The translations under genes and the position numbers were made by a program. Below the pieces are notes generated by a model. The model was not told the origin of the DNA. It saw nothing but the letters and a program-made list of their open reading frames with translations, and did no database searches. From assembly GCF_000820005.1 (NCBI RefSeq), contig NZ_CDBL01000007.1, forward strand, positions 161,102-225,101: a stretch of 64,000 nucleotides of DNA. Direction: 5' to 3'. This document shows positions 1 to 10,798 of this stretch, piece by piece; position 1 is the stretch's first letter; each line of letters opens with the position of its first letter. The DNA comes from Aeromonas piscicola. Lineage in GTDB: Bacteria; Pseudomonadota; Gammaproteobacteria; Enterobacterales; Aeromonadaceae.

Positions 1-206
1 GGCGCAAGAGCGAGGCGGCCCGCATGCTGGCGGCGATGGAAGGGCTCAAGCGACTGTTCAGCGGGGCCAACCCCCTCAAGAAGCTGGTACGCGGGGTGGG
101 ATTGTGCGCCTTCGATGCGCTGGCGCCGTTCAAGCAGGGGGTGATCCGGGCCGCCATGGGGCTCGATGGCGAACTGCCTGCGCTGGCCAAGGGTGAAAAA
201 ATCTAA
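1..206 (+). CDS. ubiI: UbiI (VisC) 2-octaprenylphenol hydroxylase, C-terminal fragment
   Basis: Only the last 67 codons or so are in the window; the reading frame is open from base 3 and stops at 204-206. The tail (FSGANPLKKLVRG, then VIRAAMGLDGELP near the end) matches the C-terminus I know from the VisC/UbiI family of FAD-dependent ubiquinone hydroxylases, which carry out the aerobic C5 hydroxylation of the quinone ring. Its position just upstream of gcvT on the same strand is the usual arrangement in enterobacteria and relatives. The FAD domain lies outside the window, so UbiH or UbiF cannot be formally excluded, but the gcvT neighbour favours UbiI. Confidence 0.85.
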   Translation, partial: RKSEAARMLAAMEGLKRLFSGANPLKKLVRGVGLCAFDALAPFKQGVIRAAMGLDGELPALAKGEKI

Positions 207-244
207 TGCTACTCAGGTTTTTTTACAACAAAACTAATGTGATG

Positions 245-277
245 AGGCTGATGACCCATTTTGGGCATCAGCCTTTA
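245..277 (+). terminator. Rho-independent terminator after ubiI
   Basis: A perfect 9-bp stem (AGGCTGATG at 245-253, CATCAGCCT at 266-274) with a 12-nt loop begins 38 nt after the ubiI stop and is followed by TTT. The T tract is short, so termination may be partial. It separates ubiI from the gcv genes. Confidence 0.7.
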
Positions 278-428
278 ATCTGGGTGGTGGGCGAAACGTT
301 TTTCTTCAAATTGTGACGAAACGGTAAAAATCAAAATTTAATCTCGTGTGAGTCGCTGTTCGACTGTTTTTATCACTGTTTTTACCTTAGTGTCTGGGGT
401 CTGTTTACTGGCGGTGGATTAGTTTTTT

Positions 429-468
429 TTGAGCGGCAGGCTCGCCCGCTTGTCATATAATCCGCTGC
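429..468 (+). promoter_or_regulatory. Candidate sigma-70 promoter of gcvT
   Basis: A perfect TATAAT -10 hexamer lies at 456-461. The nearest TTGA-type element (429-434, TTGAGC) is 21 bp upstream, too far, so the -35 is weak and an activator may be needed. The predicted start near 467 gives a leader of about 155 nt. Confidence 0.5.
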
Positions 469-621
469 GTTCAAGGAATCACTCTTGCCCCGCGGGGCTG
501 GAACGAGCACAGACTCCGACTGTCTCTTCTCTTTCTGTTGCACAGGCGATTGAATGTCCTGTTGGCTGTCAGGGGAGGGCGGATTGCGAGTGTTGTCGCG
601 AACGCTTAAGGAAACACAGCG

Positions 622-1719
622 ATGATCCAGACTACAGTACTGCATCCCAAGCACCTGGAAGCCGGCGCCAAAATGGTGGACTTCCACGGTTGGGAAATGC
701 CCATCAACTACGGCTCCCAGCTGGAAGAGCACCATGCGGTGCGCACCGATGCCGGCATGTTCGACGTCTCCCACATGACCATAGTCGACTTGACCGGCGA
801 ACGGGTCAAAGCCTTCCTGCAACACCTGCTGGCCAACGACGTGGCCAAACTCACAGTCCCGGGCAAGGCCCTCTACAGCGGCATGCTCAACCCCGATGGT
901 GGCGTCATTGATGACCTCATTACCTATTATCTGACCGATACCTTCTACCGTCTGGTGGTGAACTCCGCCACCCGCGAGAAGGATCTGGCCTGGATCCGCC
1001 ACCACGCCATCGATTTTGCCGTGAGCGTGACCGAACGTCCCGAGCTCGCCATGATCGCGGTACAGGGCCCCAACGCCAAGGCCAAGGCGGCCAAGGTGTT
1101 CACCCCTGAGCAGAACGCGACAGTGGAAGGGATGAAGCCCTTCTTCGGCGTGCAGGCAGGGGATCTCTTTATCGCCACTACCGGTTACACAGGTGAAGAC
1201 GGTTATGAAATCGTGGTGCCGCAAGAGAAGGCGTGCGACCTGTGGCAGGCGCTGCTGGATAACGGCGTGGCGCCGTGCGGACTGGGCGCGCGGGATACCC
1301 TGCGCCTCGAAGCCGGCATGAACCTCTACAGCCAGGATATGGACGAGAGCATCAGCCCGCTCGCCGCCAACATGGCCTGGACCCTGGCCTTCGAGCCGGC
1401 CTCCCGCCAGTTTATCGGTCGCGCCGCGCTGGAGGCACAAAAAGCGGCGGGTACCCAGCCCAAGCAGGTCGGTCTGGTGATGGAAGAGAAGGGCGTACTG
1501 CGTGCCGGCATGCCGGTCACCTTCACCACCGCCAGCGGCGAGAAACGGGAAGGTGTGATCACCTCCGGCTCTTTCTCGCCGACCCTGGGCTACAGTATTG
1601 CCCTGGCGCGAGTGCCTCGCGACATCGGCGAGCAGGCCGAGGTGGAGATCCGCAAGAAGCTGGTCACCGTCAAAGTCACCAAGCCCGCTTTCGTGCGTAA
1701 CGGCCAGAAGCTGGTGTAA
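622..1719 (+). CDS. gcvT: Glycine cleavage system T protein (aminomethyltransferase)
   Basis: 365 aa, the usual length. It takes the aminomethyl group held on lipoyl-GcvH, transfers the one-carbon unit to tetrahydrofolate and releases ammonia, in the cytoplasm. Family hallmarks include [17 protein letters not shown] near the N-terminus, a GMFDVSHM segment, a [11 protein letters not shown] motif in the folate-binding core and a C-terminal barrel (IALARVP). The ATG at 622 is preceded by AAGGA at 609-613. It is the first gene of gcvT-gcvH-gcvP; gcvH follows 93 nt later. Confidence 0.97.
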   Translation: MIQTTVLHPKHLEAGAKMVDFHGWEMPINYGSQLEEHHAVRTDAGMFDVSHMTIVDLTGERVKAFLQHLLANDVAKLTVPGKALYSGMLNPDGGVIDDLITYYLTDTFYRLVVNSATREKDLAWIRHHAIDFAVSVTERPELAMIAVQGPNAKAKAAKVFTPEQNATVEGMKPFFGVQAGDLFIATTGYTGEDGYEIVVPQEKACDLWQALLDNGVAPCGLGARDTLRLEAGMNLYSQDMDESISPLAANMAWTLAFEPASRQFIGRAALEAQKAAGTQPKQVGLVMEEKGVLRAGMPVTFTTASGEKREGVITSGSFSPTLGYSIALARVPRDIGEQAEVEIRKKLVTVKVTKPAFVRNGQKLV

Positions 1720-1731
1720 CAACCCCATTGC

Positions 1732-1783
1732 GGCGAAGGGGCAGCCCTTCGCCAGTACCCCTTGTACGCGGTCCAGGTACAAG
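1732..1783 (+). repeat. Two hairpins in the gcvT-gcvH spacer
   Basis: Two inverted repeats sit back to back: GGCGAAGGG (1732-1740) with CCCTTCGCC (1745-1753), loop GCAG; and CTTGTAC (1761-1767) with GTACAAG (1777-1783), 9-nt loop. Neither is followed by a T run, so they look like mRNA stability or decoupling structures rather than terminators. Confidence 0.55.
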
Positions 1784-1812
1784 TGATCCAAGTGAATAAG
1801 AAGGAAGCACAA

Positions 1813-2202
1813 ATGAGCCATATCCCGAGCGAACTGAAATATGCCACCTCCCACGAGTGGATCCGTGTTGAAGCCAACGGCGAGGCCGTGGTCGGTATCA
1901 CCGAGCACGCCCAGGATCTGCTGGGAGACATGGTGTTTATCGACCTGCCGGAAGTGGGCAAGCAAATTGGCGCCGGCGATGACTGCGCCGTGGCCGAGTC
2001 GGTCAAGGCCGCCTCCGACATCTACAGTCCGGCGAGCGGCGAAATCATCGCCGTCAACGAAGAGCTGGAAGGCAGCCCGGAGCTGGTCAACTCAGACCCC
2101 TACGGCGCCGGCTGGCTGTTCCGCATCAAGCTGGATGACGCGGGCGAGCTCGCCAACCTGCTGGATGCCGAAGGCTACCAGAACGTGGTGGACGAAGAGT
2201 AA
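1813..2202 (+). CDS. gcvH: Glycine cleavage system H protein (lipoyl carrier)
   Basis: 129 aa, the standard size. It shuttles the aminomethyl intermediate between GcvP and GcvT on a lipoyl arm. The lipoylation site is Lys65 in ESVKAASD, with the flanking [21 protein letters not shown] core typical of the family. An in-frame ATG exists further upstream, but the start at 1813 follows an AAGGA at 1801-1805 and yields the canonical [11 protein letters not shown]-terminus. Part of the gcv cluster. Confidence 0.96.
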   Translation: MSHIPSELKYATSHEWIRVEANGEAVVGITEHAQDLLGDMVFIDLPEVGKQIGAGDDCAVAESVKAASDIYSPASGEIIAVNEELEGSPELVNSDPYGAGWLFRIKLDDAGELANLLDAEGYQNVVDEE

Positions 2203-2209
2203 TGCCCCC

Positions 2210-2234
2210 GGGCCCTGCCAACACGGCAGGGCCC
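2210..2234 (+). terminator. Strong hairpin after gcvH, possible attenuator
   Basis: A perfect 10-bp GC-rich stem (GGGCCCTGCC at 2210-2219, GGCAGGGCCC at 2225-2234) with a 5-nt loop starts 8 nt after the gcvH stop. It is followed by GTTTGT, not a true T run, so it may attenuate rather than stop transcription into gcvP. Confidence 0.5.
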
Positions 2235-2424
2235 GTTTGTATGACCGCAAGCCGGACACACGCCGGCTGGTGGAAGGGTGAAGTCGCCCGCGCCCGCCGT
2301 TTGTCAGCCTGGCCTTGCCAGGAGGCAAGCTGGCCGGTAAGCAACAAGGCGATCCCCTGTCGATGCTGCCGCAGCATCCGGTGCCGCACCCTGTCTGCGG
2401 GACCCAGAACATGAGTGGAGTCGG

Positions 2425-2478
2425 TATCAGCCGGCTATCAGGAACATCAGGTCTTGGTTATCAGGACTTAATACCAGG
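2425..2478 (+). repeat. Cluster of short ATCAGG-type direct repeats before gcvP
   Basis: Within about 54 bases just upstream of gcvP the motif recurs: TATCAGC (2425), TATCAGG (2436), ACATCAGG (2444), TATCAGG (2459) and ATACCAGG (2471). The 285-nt gcvH-gcvP spacer also holds several inverted repeats, for example GATGCTGC/GCAGCATC. No known regulator motif was recognised. Confidence 0.35.
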
Positions 2479-2487
2479 AATAGGGAA

Positions 2488-5364
<2,877 letters not shown>

Positions 5365-5406
5365 TCGCGGTGCAGAGTGAATGAGGGTTAGCTACCCGAT
5401 AAAACC

Positions 5407-5437
5407 AAGGCCACCCCAGCGGGTGGCCTTGTTGTTT
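5407..5437 (+). terminator. Terminator of the gcv cluster
   Basis: AAGGCCACCC (5407-5416) pairs with GGGTGGCCTT (5421-5430) across a CAGC loop, followed by GTTGTTTG. It lies between the convergent gcvP and the small secreted-protein gene. Confidence 0.8.
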
Positions 5438-5491
5438 GTGGCGCATATCTGACATGACATCACGCCGGAGTCTTCGCAGCCTCGGGCTGCG

Positions 5492-5737
5492 TCAGGACTT
5501 GGCCGGTGCAAGCAGGGCCAGTGCTTTGGCCAGGGCATCGACGGATTCCTGATGCTTGCCCGCCTTGTGCAGGGTTTCCCCTTCGGCGCGCAGCCTTTTC
5601 ACCTCGGCCAGTTGCTCTGCACTGAGGGCCGGGCCTTTGGCGAGGGCGTCATCGATGCTCTTCATGTCTGCAGGGCAGTGAAAGGCGAGGGCGTTGCCGG
5701 CAAAGAGCAGGCCGATCATCAGCAGTTTGGTTTTCAT
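5492..5737 (-). CDS. Small predicted secreted protein, unknown function
   Basis: 81 aa. An upstream in-frame ATG gives 108 aa, but the start at 5737 has GAGGT 7 nt upstream and yields a clean signal peptide (MKTKLLMIGLLFAGNALA) with likely cleavage after residue 18. The mature part is about 63 aa, charged and probably helical, with one cysteine (HCPADM) and a repeat-like stretch (HKAGKHQESVDALAKAL) resembling half a TPR. I do not recognise a named family. Likely periplasmic; function unknown. Confidence 0.7.
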   Translation of the reverse strand: MKTKLLMIGLLFAGNALAFHCPADMKSIDDALAKGPALSAEQLAEVKRLRAEGETLHKAGKHQESVDALAKALALLAPAKS

Positions 5738-5867
5738 GTTTGTTACCTCAAGGAGGGGGCTCATCAAGGATAGCGCGCCCCTTGCAGGGCCGGTTGGGTT
5801 GATGTGGGCAGGAAGCAAGCGGTACCATAACTGTTTAGCTCATTAATGAGCCACACAGGGAGACTCA

Positions 5868-7160
5868 ATGTCACTCACAAGGTTGCTGTCACCCTTGGCC
5901 AGTCTGGTGATTTTTATCCTGGGCCACGGCATGTTCAATACCCTGCTGACGGTGCGCCTCTCGGCCGAGCAGGTGTCGGTGCAAGCCATAGGCCTGGTGT
6001 CGGCCGCCTATTTTGGCGGTCTGGTGCTGGGCGCTTTCGTCAATGCGCGCCTCATCATACGGGTCGGCCATATCCGGGCTTATGCGGCCTACGCCTCCCT
6101 GCTCTGTTTTCTGTTTCTGCTGCACGGCATGGTGGTGGAACCCGTCAGCTGGGCGGCGCTGCGGCTGGTGGGGGGCTTTGCCACCGGCGGCCTGTTCGTG
6201 GTGCTGGAGTCCTGGATGCTGGTCTCTAGTTCCCCGGCCAATCGGGGGCGGCTGATGTCGCTCTACATGATCCTGCTCTACGGATCACTGGCCATGGGCC
6301 AATTGGTGCTCAAGTGGGTGGATCCCATGGTGCTGACACCGTTTGCCCTGTGTGCCATGGCGGCCACCCTGTCGGTGGTGCCGCTTGCGCTCTCCCGGGT
6401 GGCGACACCGGCCATGGTGGCGCCCCAACCTGTCGGGGTGATCGAGCTGGTGCGGCTCACCCCGGCGGGCATGGGCAGCAGTTTCACCTCCGGTCTTATC
6501 CTCGGCGCCATCTACGGTCTGTTGCCGCTTTATTTTACCGATAGCGGTGCTTCGCTTTCGCGGGTGGCGGACATGATGGCGCTGGTGATCCTGGGGGGCA
6601 TGTGCCTGCAGTATCCCATTGGCCGGGTCTCTGATCGCTATGACCGGCGGCTGGTGATCCTGCTGCTCAGTGCCGTGCTGACCCTGCTCGCTTTGCTGAT
6701 GGTGTTGTTGCCCGAGGATTGGCGCGAGCCGATCGCCGGCGTCTTGGTGTTCTTGCTGGGGGGGATGGCGTTCTCCATTTATCCCCTGAGTCTGAGCCAT
6801 GCCTGCGATGAGCTGCGCCCGGATCAGGTGCTGGGGGCCAATCAGGGATTGCTGCTCGCCTACAGTTTGGGCGCCATGATAGGGCCATTGCTGGCGCCTT
6901 TTGTCATGATGCAGTTCGGGCCACAGGGGCTGTTTGTCTACTTTGCCCTGTGCGGCGCCTTGCTGACGGCTTATCTGGGCTGGCGCAAGCGGCAGCGGGC
7001 CCCCATTCCGCTGGCCGAGCATCAGGTGTTCATGCCGGTACCGCCCAATACCCCCATGACAGCGGAGCTGGAGCCGAGAACGGATCTGGCGGGGGAGGCT
7101 GTCCCTGCCAGTTATGCCACGCCTGAGTCGTCCGGGCCGCAGGATATGAAGGCCAGCTAG
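5868..7160 (+). CDS. MFS transporter, YcaD-like
   Basis: 430 aa with about 12 hydrophobic segments, a major facilitator. The N-terminal half (LGHGMFNTLLTVRLS, then FGGLVLGAF and RVGHIRAYA) and the loop YPIGRVSDRYDRR resemble the YcaD family of inner-membrane permeases with unknown substrate. It is longer than E. coli YcaD (about 382 aa) owing to a hydrophilic C-terminal tail after residue 375. ATG at 5868 follows GGGAGA. It is a single gene, closed by the terminator at 7182. Confidence 0.8.
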   Translation: MSLTRLLSPLASLVIFILGHGMFNTLLTVRLSAEQVSVQAIGLVSAAYFGGLVLGAFVNARLIIRVGHIRAYAAYASLLCFLFLLHGMVVEPVSWAALRLVGGFATGGLFVVLESWMLVSSSPANRGRLMSLYMILLYGSLAMGQLVLKWVDPMVLTPFALCAMAATLSVVPLALSRVATPAMVAPQPVGVIELVRLTPAGMGSSFTSGLILGAIYGLLPLYFTDSGASLSRVADMMALVILGGMCLQYPIGRVSDRYDRRLVILLLSAVLTLLALLMVLLPEDWREPIAGVLVFLLGGMAFSIYPLSLSHACDELRPDQVLGANQGLLLAYSLGAMIGPLLAPFVMMQFGPQGLFVYFALCGALLTAYLGWRKRQRAPIPLAEHQVFMPVPPNTPMTAELEPRTDLAGEAVPASYATPESSGPQDMKAS

Positions 7161-7181
7161 CGGTCACTGAATCACGTGGAT

Positions 7182-7214
7182 AAAAAGCCGACTCCAGGGA
7201 GTCGGCTTTTTATT
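7182..7214. terminator. Bidirectional terminator between the MFS gene and ahpF
   Basis: AAAAAGCCGACTC (7182-7194) and GAGTCGGCTTTTT (7199-7211) form a stem with a 4-nt loop and T runs in both directions, serving the two convergent genes. Confidence 0.9.
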
Positions 7215-7227
7215 TGCAACGGGACTA

Positions 7228-8820
7228 TCAGGCGGTCACGGCATCGGCCTTGGCGGATGTCTCGGTGGCGTCCGGCGCCGCATTGCGGATGAGGTAATCA
7301 AATGCCCCCAGCGCTGCGGTCGCCCCTGCGCCCATGGAGATGATGATCTGCTTGAACGGCACCGTAGTGGCGTCACCGGCAGCATAGACCCCGGGCAGGG
7401 AAGTGGCGCCCTTGGTGTCGATCTCGATCTCGCCGAAGCGGGTCAGTGCCACCTCGCTCCCCTTGAGGAACTCGGTGTTCGGCACCAGACCGATCTGGAC
7501 GAAGATACCGGCGACCGCCAGGTGCTTGATCTCACCCGTGGTGCGGTCCTCGTAATCCATACCCACCACCTTGCTGCCGTCACCGATCACTTCCGTGGTG
7601 CGGGCGCTCATGATGATGTCGATGTTGCCCATGGAGCGGGCTTTCTTCTGCAGCACCTCGTCGGCGCGCAGGGTATCGGCAAATTCCACCACTGTGACGT
7701 GCTCGACGATGCCGGCGAGATCGATGGCTGCTTCGATACCGGAGTTACCGCCACCGATCACTGCCACCCGCTTGCCCTTGAAGAAGGGACCGTCGCAGTG
7801 GGGGCAGTAGGCTACGCCCTTGGTGCGGTATTCGAGTTCGCCAGGCACGTTCAGGTCACGCCAGCGGGCACCGGTCGCCAGGATCACGGCGCGGCTCTTC
7901 AGCGTGGCACCAGAGGCCAGCGCCACATTCACATAGCCGTCCTTGCTGATGGCTGCGGCACGCTGCTCGGTGATCACTTCCACACCGTACTGCTTGACGT
8001 GCTGCTCCAGGCTTGCAGCCAGCTTGGGACCTTCGGTGTAGGGCACGGAGATGAAGTTCTCGATGCCGACCGTGTCCATCACCTGACCACCAAAACGCTC
8101 TGCGACGATGGCGGTACGAATGCCTTTACGGGCGGCATAGATGGCTGCTGCGGCACCAGCCGGGCCACCACCCACTACCAGCACATCGTAAGGCGCTTTT
8201 TCATTGAGCTCTTCAGCCTTGCGTTCTGCGGCGCCGGTGTCGAGCTTGGCAATGATCTCTTCCAGCGAGATACGGCCCTGGCTGAACGGCTGACCGTTCA
8301 TGTAGACGTTCGGCACCGCCATGATCTGGCGCTCGTTCACTTCGTCCTGGAACAGGGCACCGTCGATCATGGTGTGGGTGATACCGGGATTCAGGGTCGC
8401 CATCAGGTTCAGCGCCTGTACCACGTCCGGGCAGTTGTGGCAGGAGAGGGAGATATAGGTCTCGAAGTGAAATTCGCCCTTCAGCTGCTTGATCTGCTCC
8501 AGCACGGCCGGATCTGTCTTGGAAGGGTGGCCGCCGCTTTGCAGCAAGGCGAGCACCAGAGAGGTAAATTCATGACCCATGGGGATGCCGGCAAAATGAA
8601 CGCGCGGGGCTTGGCCCTGTGGTGCAACGCTCATGGAAGGCTTGCGGGCATTGCTGCCATCAGTCATGGCAATTTTGGGGGACATCTCGCTGATCTCGGT
8701 GGCCAATGCCAGCAGCTCTGCGGATTTGTCACTGTCGTTGCCGGACACGCTGATCTCGATGGGATTGACGATGTACTGCAGATAGGTGTTCAGCTGTTGT
8801 TTGAGGTTGGTATCCAACAT
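7228..8820 (-). CDS. ahpF: Alkyl hydroperoxide reductase subunit F
   Basis: 530 aa. A flavoprotein disulfide reductase that passes electrons from NADH through FAD and two CxxC pairs to AhpC. Visible: an N-terminal tandem thioredoxin-like domain with C127-H-N-C130, the FAD-binding [10 protein letters not shown] segment near 220, the C339-P-H-C342 active pair in the thioredoxin-reductase-like half, an NAD site ([10 protein letters not shown]) and a C-terminal [15 protein letters not shown] motif. AAGGAA precedes the ATG. It lies 93 nt downstream of ahpC, with a hairpin between. Confidence 0.97.
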   Translation of the reverse strand: MLDTNLKQQLNTYLQYIVNPIEISVSGNDSDKSAELLALATEISEMSPKIAMTDGSNARKPSMSVAPQGQAPRVHFAGIPMGHEFTSLVLALLQSGGHPSKTDPAVLEQIKQLKGEFHFETYISLSCHNCPDVVQALNLMATLNPGITHTMIDGALFQDEVNERQIMAVPNVYMNGQPFSQGRISLEEIIAKLDTGAAERKAEELNEKAPYDVLVVGGGPAGAAAAIYAARKGIRTAIVAERFGGQVMDTVGIENFISVPYTEGPKLAASLEQHVKQYGVEVITEQRAAAISKDGYVNVALASGATLKSRAVILATGARWRDLNVPGELEYRTKGVAYCPHCDGPFFKGKRVAVIGGGNSGIEAAIDLAGIVEHVTVVEFADTLRADEVLQKKARSMGNIDIIMSARTTEVIGDGSKVVGMDYEDRTTGEIKHLAVAGIFVQIGLVPNTEFLKGSEVALTRFGEIEIDTKGATSLPGVYAAGDATTVPFKQIIISMGAGATAALGAFDYLIRNAAPDATETSAKADAVTA

Positions 8821-8873
8821 CTTCGAATTCCTTCTTAATGATTGCGGGTCGGCGTTTTGTCAGGCCAGAAAGC

Positions 8874-8899
8874 AGACCGGCCCTTGAATGGGCCGGTCT
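8874..8899 (-). terminator. Hairpin in the ahpC-ahpF spacer
   Basis: AGACCGGCCC (8874-8883) pairs with GGGCCGGTCT (8890-8899), loop of 6 nt. On the minus strand it is followed by GCTTTC rather than a clean T run. A partial terminator here would make AhpC more abundant than AhpF; that role is an inference. Confidence 0.6.
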
Positions 8900-8913
8900 T
8901 GGAAGCGGGAGGC

Positions 8914-9480
8914 TTAGATTTTGCCTACCAGATCCAGGGACGGGGCCAGGGTGGCATCGCCTTCTTTCCACTTGGCCGGGCACACTTCACCCGGGTGGGA
9001 AGCAACGTACTGGGCCGCTTTGACTTTGCGCAGCAGTTCCAGCGCGTCACGGCCGATACCGCCAGCGTTGATCTCAACGATCTGGATGATGCCCTGCGGG
9101 TCGATGACGAAGGTACCGCGGTCAGCCAGACCGGCTTCTTCGATCATGACGCCGAAGTTGCGGGTGATGGCGCCAGTCGGGTCACCAATCATCGGATACT
9201 GGATCTTCTGGATGGTGTCGGAGGTGTCGTGCCATGCCTTGTGGGTGAAGTGGGTGTCGGTAGAGACAGAGTAGATCTCGACGCCCAGTTTCTTGAATTC
9301 GGCGTAGTTGTCAGCCAGGTCACCCAGCTCGGTCGGGCAAACGAAGGTGAAGTCAGCCGGGTAGAAGAACACCACGGACCACTTGCCTTTCAGGTCAGCG
9401 TCAGACACCTGAACGAATTTGCCATTGTGGTAGGCGGTAGCATTGAACGGCTTGATTTCAGTGTTGATGTAGGTAGACAT
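8914..9480 (-). CDS. ahpC: Alkyl hydroperoxide reductase subunit C (peroxiredoxin)
   Basis: 188 aa, a typical 2-Cys peroxiredoxin of the AhpC/Prx1 class. It reduces H2O2 and organic peroxides in the cytoplasm and is recycled by AhpF. The peroxidatic Cys48 is in [11 protein letters not shown]; the resolving Cys167 is in GEVCPAKW. The start follows AAGGAG. First gene of ahpCF, preceded by a candidate OxyR site and promoter. Confidence 0.98.
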   Translation of the reverse strand: MSTYINTEIKPFNATAYHNGKFVQVSDADLKGKWSVVFFYPADFTFVCPTELGDLADNYAEFKKLGVEIYSVSTDTHFTHKAWHDTSDTIQKIQYPMIGDPTGAITRNFGVMIEEAGLADRGTFVIDPQGIIQIVEINAGGIGRDALELLRKVKAAQYVASHPGEVCPAKWKEGDATLAPSLDLVGKI

Positions 9481-9563
9481 GTATTAGCTCCTTGGTGATG
9501 TACATATGCCTGTCTGGTATTGAAGAGTCTGTCCGGACCAGGCGTTTAACGTTCAATGGATTC

Positions 9564-9592
9564 ATCATAGGGGCTTCTCCTAATCGGTTAAA
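9564..9592 (-). promoter_or_regulatory. Candidate ahpC promoter
   Basis: On the minus strand TATGAT (9569-9564) could be a -10, with a weak -35 TTTAAC (9592-9587) at 17-bp spacing, about 85 nt upstream of ahpC. A weak -35 beside an activator site is what an OxyR-activated promoter usually looks like. Confidence 0.45.
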
Positions 9593-9605
9593 GCCGCAAT
9601 TTTGA

Positions 9606-9642
9606 ATCACTTCAATCTATCTATTAGATAGCCTGCCGCTGC
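9606..9642 (-). promoter_or_regulatory. Candidate OxyR binding site upstream of ahpC
   Basis: The OxyR tetramer motif is ATAG-N7-CTAT-N7-ATAG-N7-CTAT. Read on the minus strand the site is GCAG-N7-CTAT-N7-ATAG-N7-TGAT: both inner elements are perfect and both outer ones half match (12 of 16 positions). It lies just upstream of the candidate -35, the position expected for activation. Confidence 0.6.
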
Positions 9643-9828
9643 TGTACCTAACATGAATATTTCTGACGTGCAGAGGTAACCCCTTGTCGAGATTCAACAT
9701 CTGTGCGGCTCCCTGGTTTTTCAAGGGTCGAATGGGCATCTTTCTCAGGGGGGATTGGGCGTGGCGGTGGCGTGCTGCGTGGAACACGTAAAAAGAGGGG
9801 GCCCTGGGACAGGGCAGGATAGTGCAGA
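9643..9828 (+). other. Intergenic segment between the OxyR site and the sRNA terminator
   Basis: About 190 bases with no convincing gene. ORFs on the minus strand here (9617-9877 and 9745-10029) run through the strong terminator at 9830-9866 and have no family resemblance. Confidence 0.4.
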
Positions 9829-10001
9829 TAAAAAAATCCCGGCGCTGTCGTGAGGACAAGGCCGGGTCATCAAACAAGGAATGGCTATATAAACAAAAGC
9901 TTTACAGCAAAGACTAACTACGGGGTGTGCAAACTTGCAGACATATGAGAGGAAGAGGCTGGGTGCACAATCCCTCGTCTCCCCCTCGGCAACTATTGCA
10001 T
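9829..10001 (-). ncRNA. Candidate small RNA with a CRP-type site in its promoter
   Basis: A minus-strand unit with all signals of a free-standing transcript: a promoter at 10036-10008, predicted start near 10001, and a strong intrinsic terminator at 9866-9830, giving about 170 nt. No ORF inside has both a ribosome binding site and a stop before the terminator. I could not match it to Spot 42, CyaR, GcvB, RyhB, FnrS or OxyS from memory. It lies between the divergent ahpC control region and the CBS gene. An RNA gene is inferred from signals only. Confidence 0.45.
9830..9866 (-). terminator. Strong intrinsic terminator of the candidate small RNA
   Basis: On the minus strand CCCGGC and GCCGGG flank an inner TGTC/GACA stem with a CTCAC loop, then A and seven T (plus-strand A run 9830-9836). 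No recognised gene ends just upstream: the CBS gene stops about 275 nt earlier. Confidence 0.85.
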
Positions 10002-10007
10002 GGGGAG

Positions 10008-10036
10008 ATAATAGTGTGATGCAGATCACAAAGCAA
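10008..10036 (-). promoter_or_regulatory. Candidate promoter of the small RNA
   Basis: Minus-strand TTGCTT (10036-10031), a 17-bp spacer, and TATTAT (10013-10008, 5 of 6). The spacer is exactly filled by the CRP-type palindrome, so CRP binding there would be expected to repress this promoter. Confidence 0.5.
10015..10030. promoter_or_regulatory. Perfect CRP-type palindrome
   Basis: TGTGA-TGCAGA-TCACA matches the CRP consensus TGTGA-N6-TCACA at all ten conserved positions. The inner GAT-N4-ATC is also shared with FNR sites, but the TGTGA arms favour CRP. Confidence 0.7.
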
Positions 10037-10140
10037 GGTTGTGATGTAAATTTTCAATCAAAATGAAAGTATTTCAGCTTTATTGCCGATTTCATGTGCT
10101 GAAAACGCTTTTATTGTAATTTTATTACATGATTTCAAGA

Positions 10141-10587
10141 TCAGAAATCGCTGGGCGGCTCCTGTTCTTCCATCAGTTCGAGCAGGTTGATGGCAACCGC
10201 AATGAAATCCGACTCCGTGACTATGCCTATCAGCTTGCGCCCCTTGAGCACCGGCAGACAGCCATATTTGTGCCGCTGCAGGTAGAGGGCCGCCTCCTTG
10301 ATACCCGCGTGGGGATCCACGCTCGCCACCTGGCGGGTCATGATCTCGTCGAGCTGGACGCTGTCGGTGAATTCCGCTTCCCGCTCCGGGTTGATGAGCA
10401 GCAGTTTGGACTCGCGGGTGGCCAGGATGTCGGTGAGGGTGACCAGACCCAGCAGATGATGGTGTTCGTCGACGATGGGAATATGGCGGATCCGCTCCTG
10501 CTGCATCAGATCCATCGCCTGCTTGACGCTGTTTTCCGGACCCAGGGTGAAGGGATGTTCTGTCATGATATCGGATAAGGTCATCAT
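10141..10587 (-). CDS. CBS-domain pair protein
   Basis: 148 aa made almost wholly of two CBS domains: residues about 5-62 (DIMTEHPFTLGPENSVKQAM, then HIPIVDEHHHLLGLVTLTDI) and about 80-138 (EIMTRQVASVDP, then GCLPVLKGRKLIGIVTESD). Such pairs bind adenine nucleotides and sense energy state, but as a stand-alone protein the partner is unknown. The start follows a strong AAGGAGG. No terminator is obvious after its stop. Divergent from queA. Confidence 0.85.
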   Translation of the reverse strand: MMTLSDIMTEHPFTLGPENSVKQAMDLMQQERIRHIPIVDEHHHLLGLVTLTDILATRESKLLLINPEREAEFTDSVQLDEIMTRQVASVDPHAGIKEAALYLQRHKYGCLPVLKGRKLIGIVTESDFIAVAINLLELMEEQEPPSDF

Positions 10588-10743
10588 GGTGGGCCTCCTT
10601 GTGTATCTGCTTTCACCCTAGCCCAGCCCCCGCAGGCAAAACATGATCAGGGTCAATACAGACCATTAAAGAATCATTAACGCGCAAGCGTTCACAAAAA
10701 CGAGCGCTATCCCTTGTCTCTCTTGGGTTTTTGGTCTTTTGGG

Positions 10744-10772
10744 TTGCCTTGGAAGAGGGGGATAACTAGACT
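10744..10772 (+). promoter_or_regulatory. Candidate queA promoter
   Basis: TTGCCT (10744-10749), 17-bp spacer, TAGACT (10767-10772). Predicted start near 10779, about 20 nt before queA. Confidence 0.6.
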
Positions 10773-10798
10773 AGCCGCCGATTCCCCCGAGGTGAAAG

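Larger units (their letters stand above)
207..621 (+). other. Intergenic and leader region before gcvT
   Basis: This 415-base stretch holds the ubiI terminator, an AT-rich segment (about 300-380) and the gcvT promoter and leader. I see no credible ORF. I searched the roughly 150-nt leader for a glycine riboswitch and could not build the conserved core. GcvA- or Lrp-type control of gcv is possible from family knowledge, but I cannot point to a defined operator. Confidence 0.5.

Noticed and set aside
467..621. Glycine riboswitch in the gcvT leader
   Set aside because: The conserved glycine aptamer core could not be found in the 155-nt leader.
382..1965. 527-aa frame opposite gcvT, and similar long antisense frames such as 2497-4293, 13601-15097, 42209-44662 and 53752-56376
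   Set aside because: They are mirror frames of GC-rich real genes, with His/Gln/Gly-rich low-complexity translations and no family match.
9745..10029. 94-aa minus-strand ORF in the ahpC-CBS interval
   Set aside because: Its start lies upstream of the predicted transcript start and it runs through a strong terminator; no recognisable motif.
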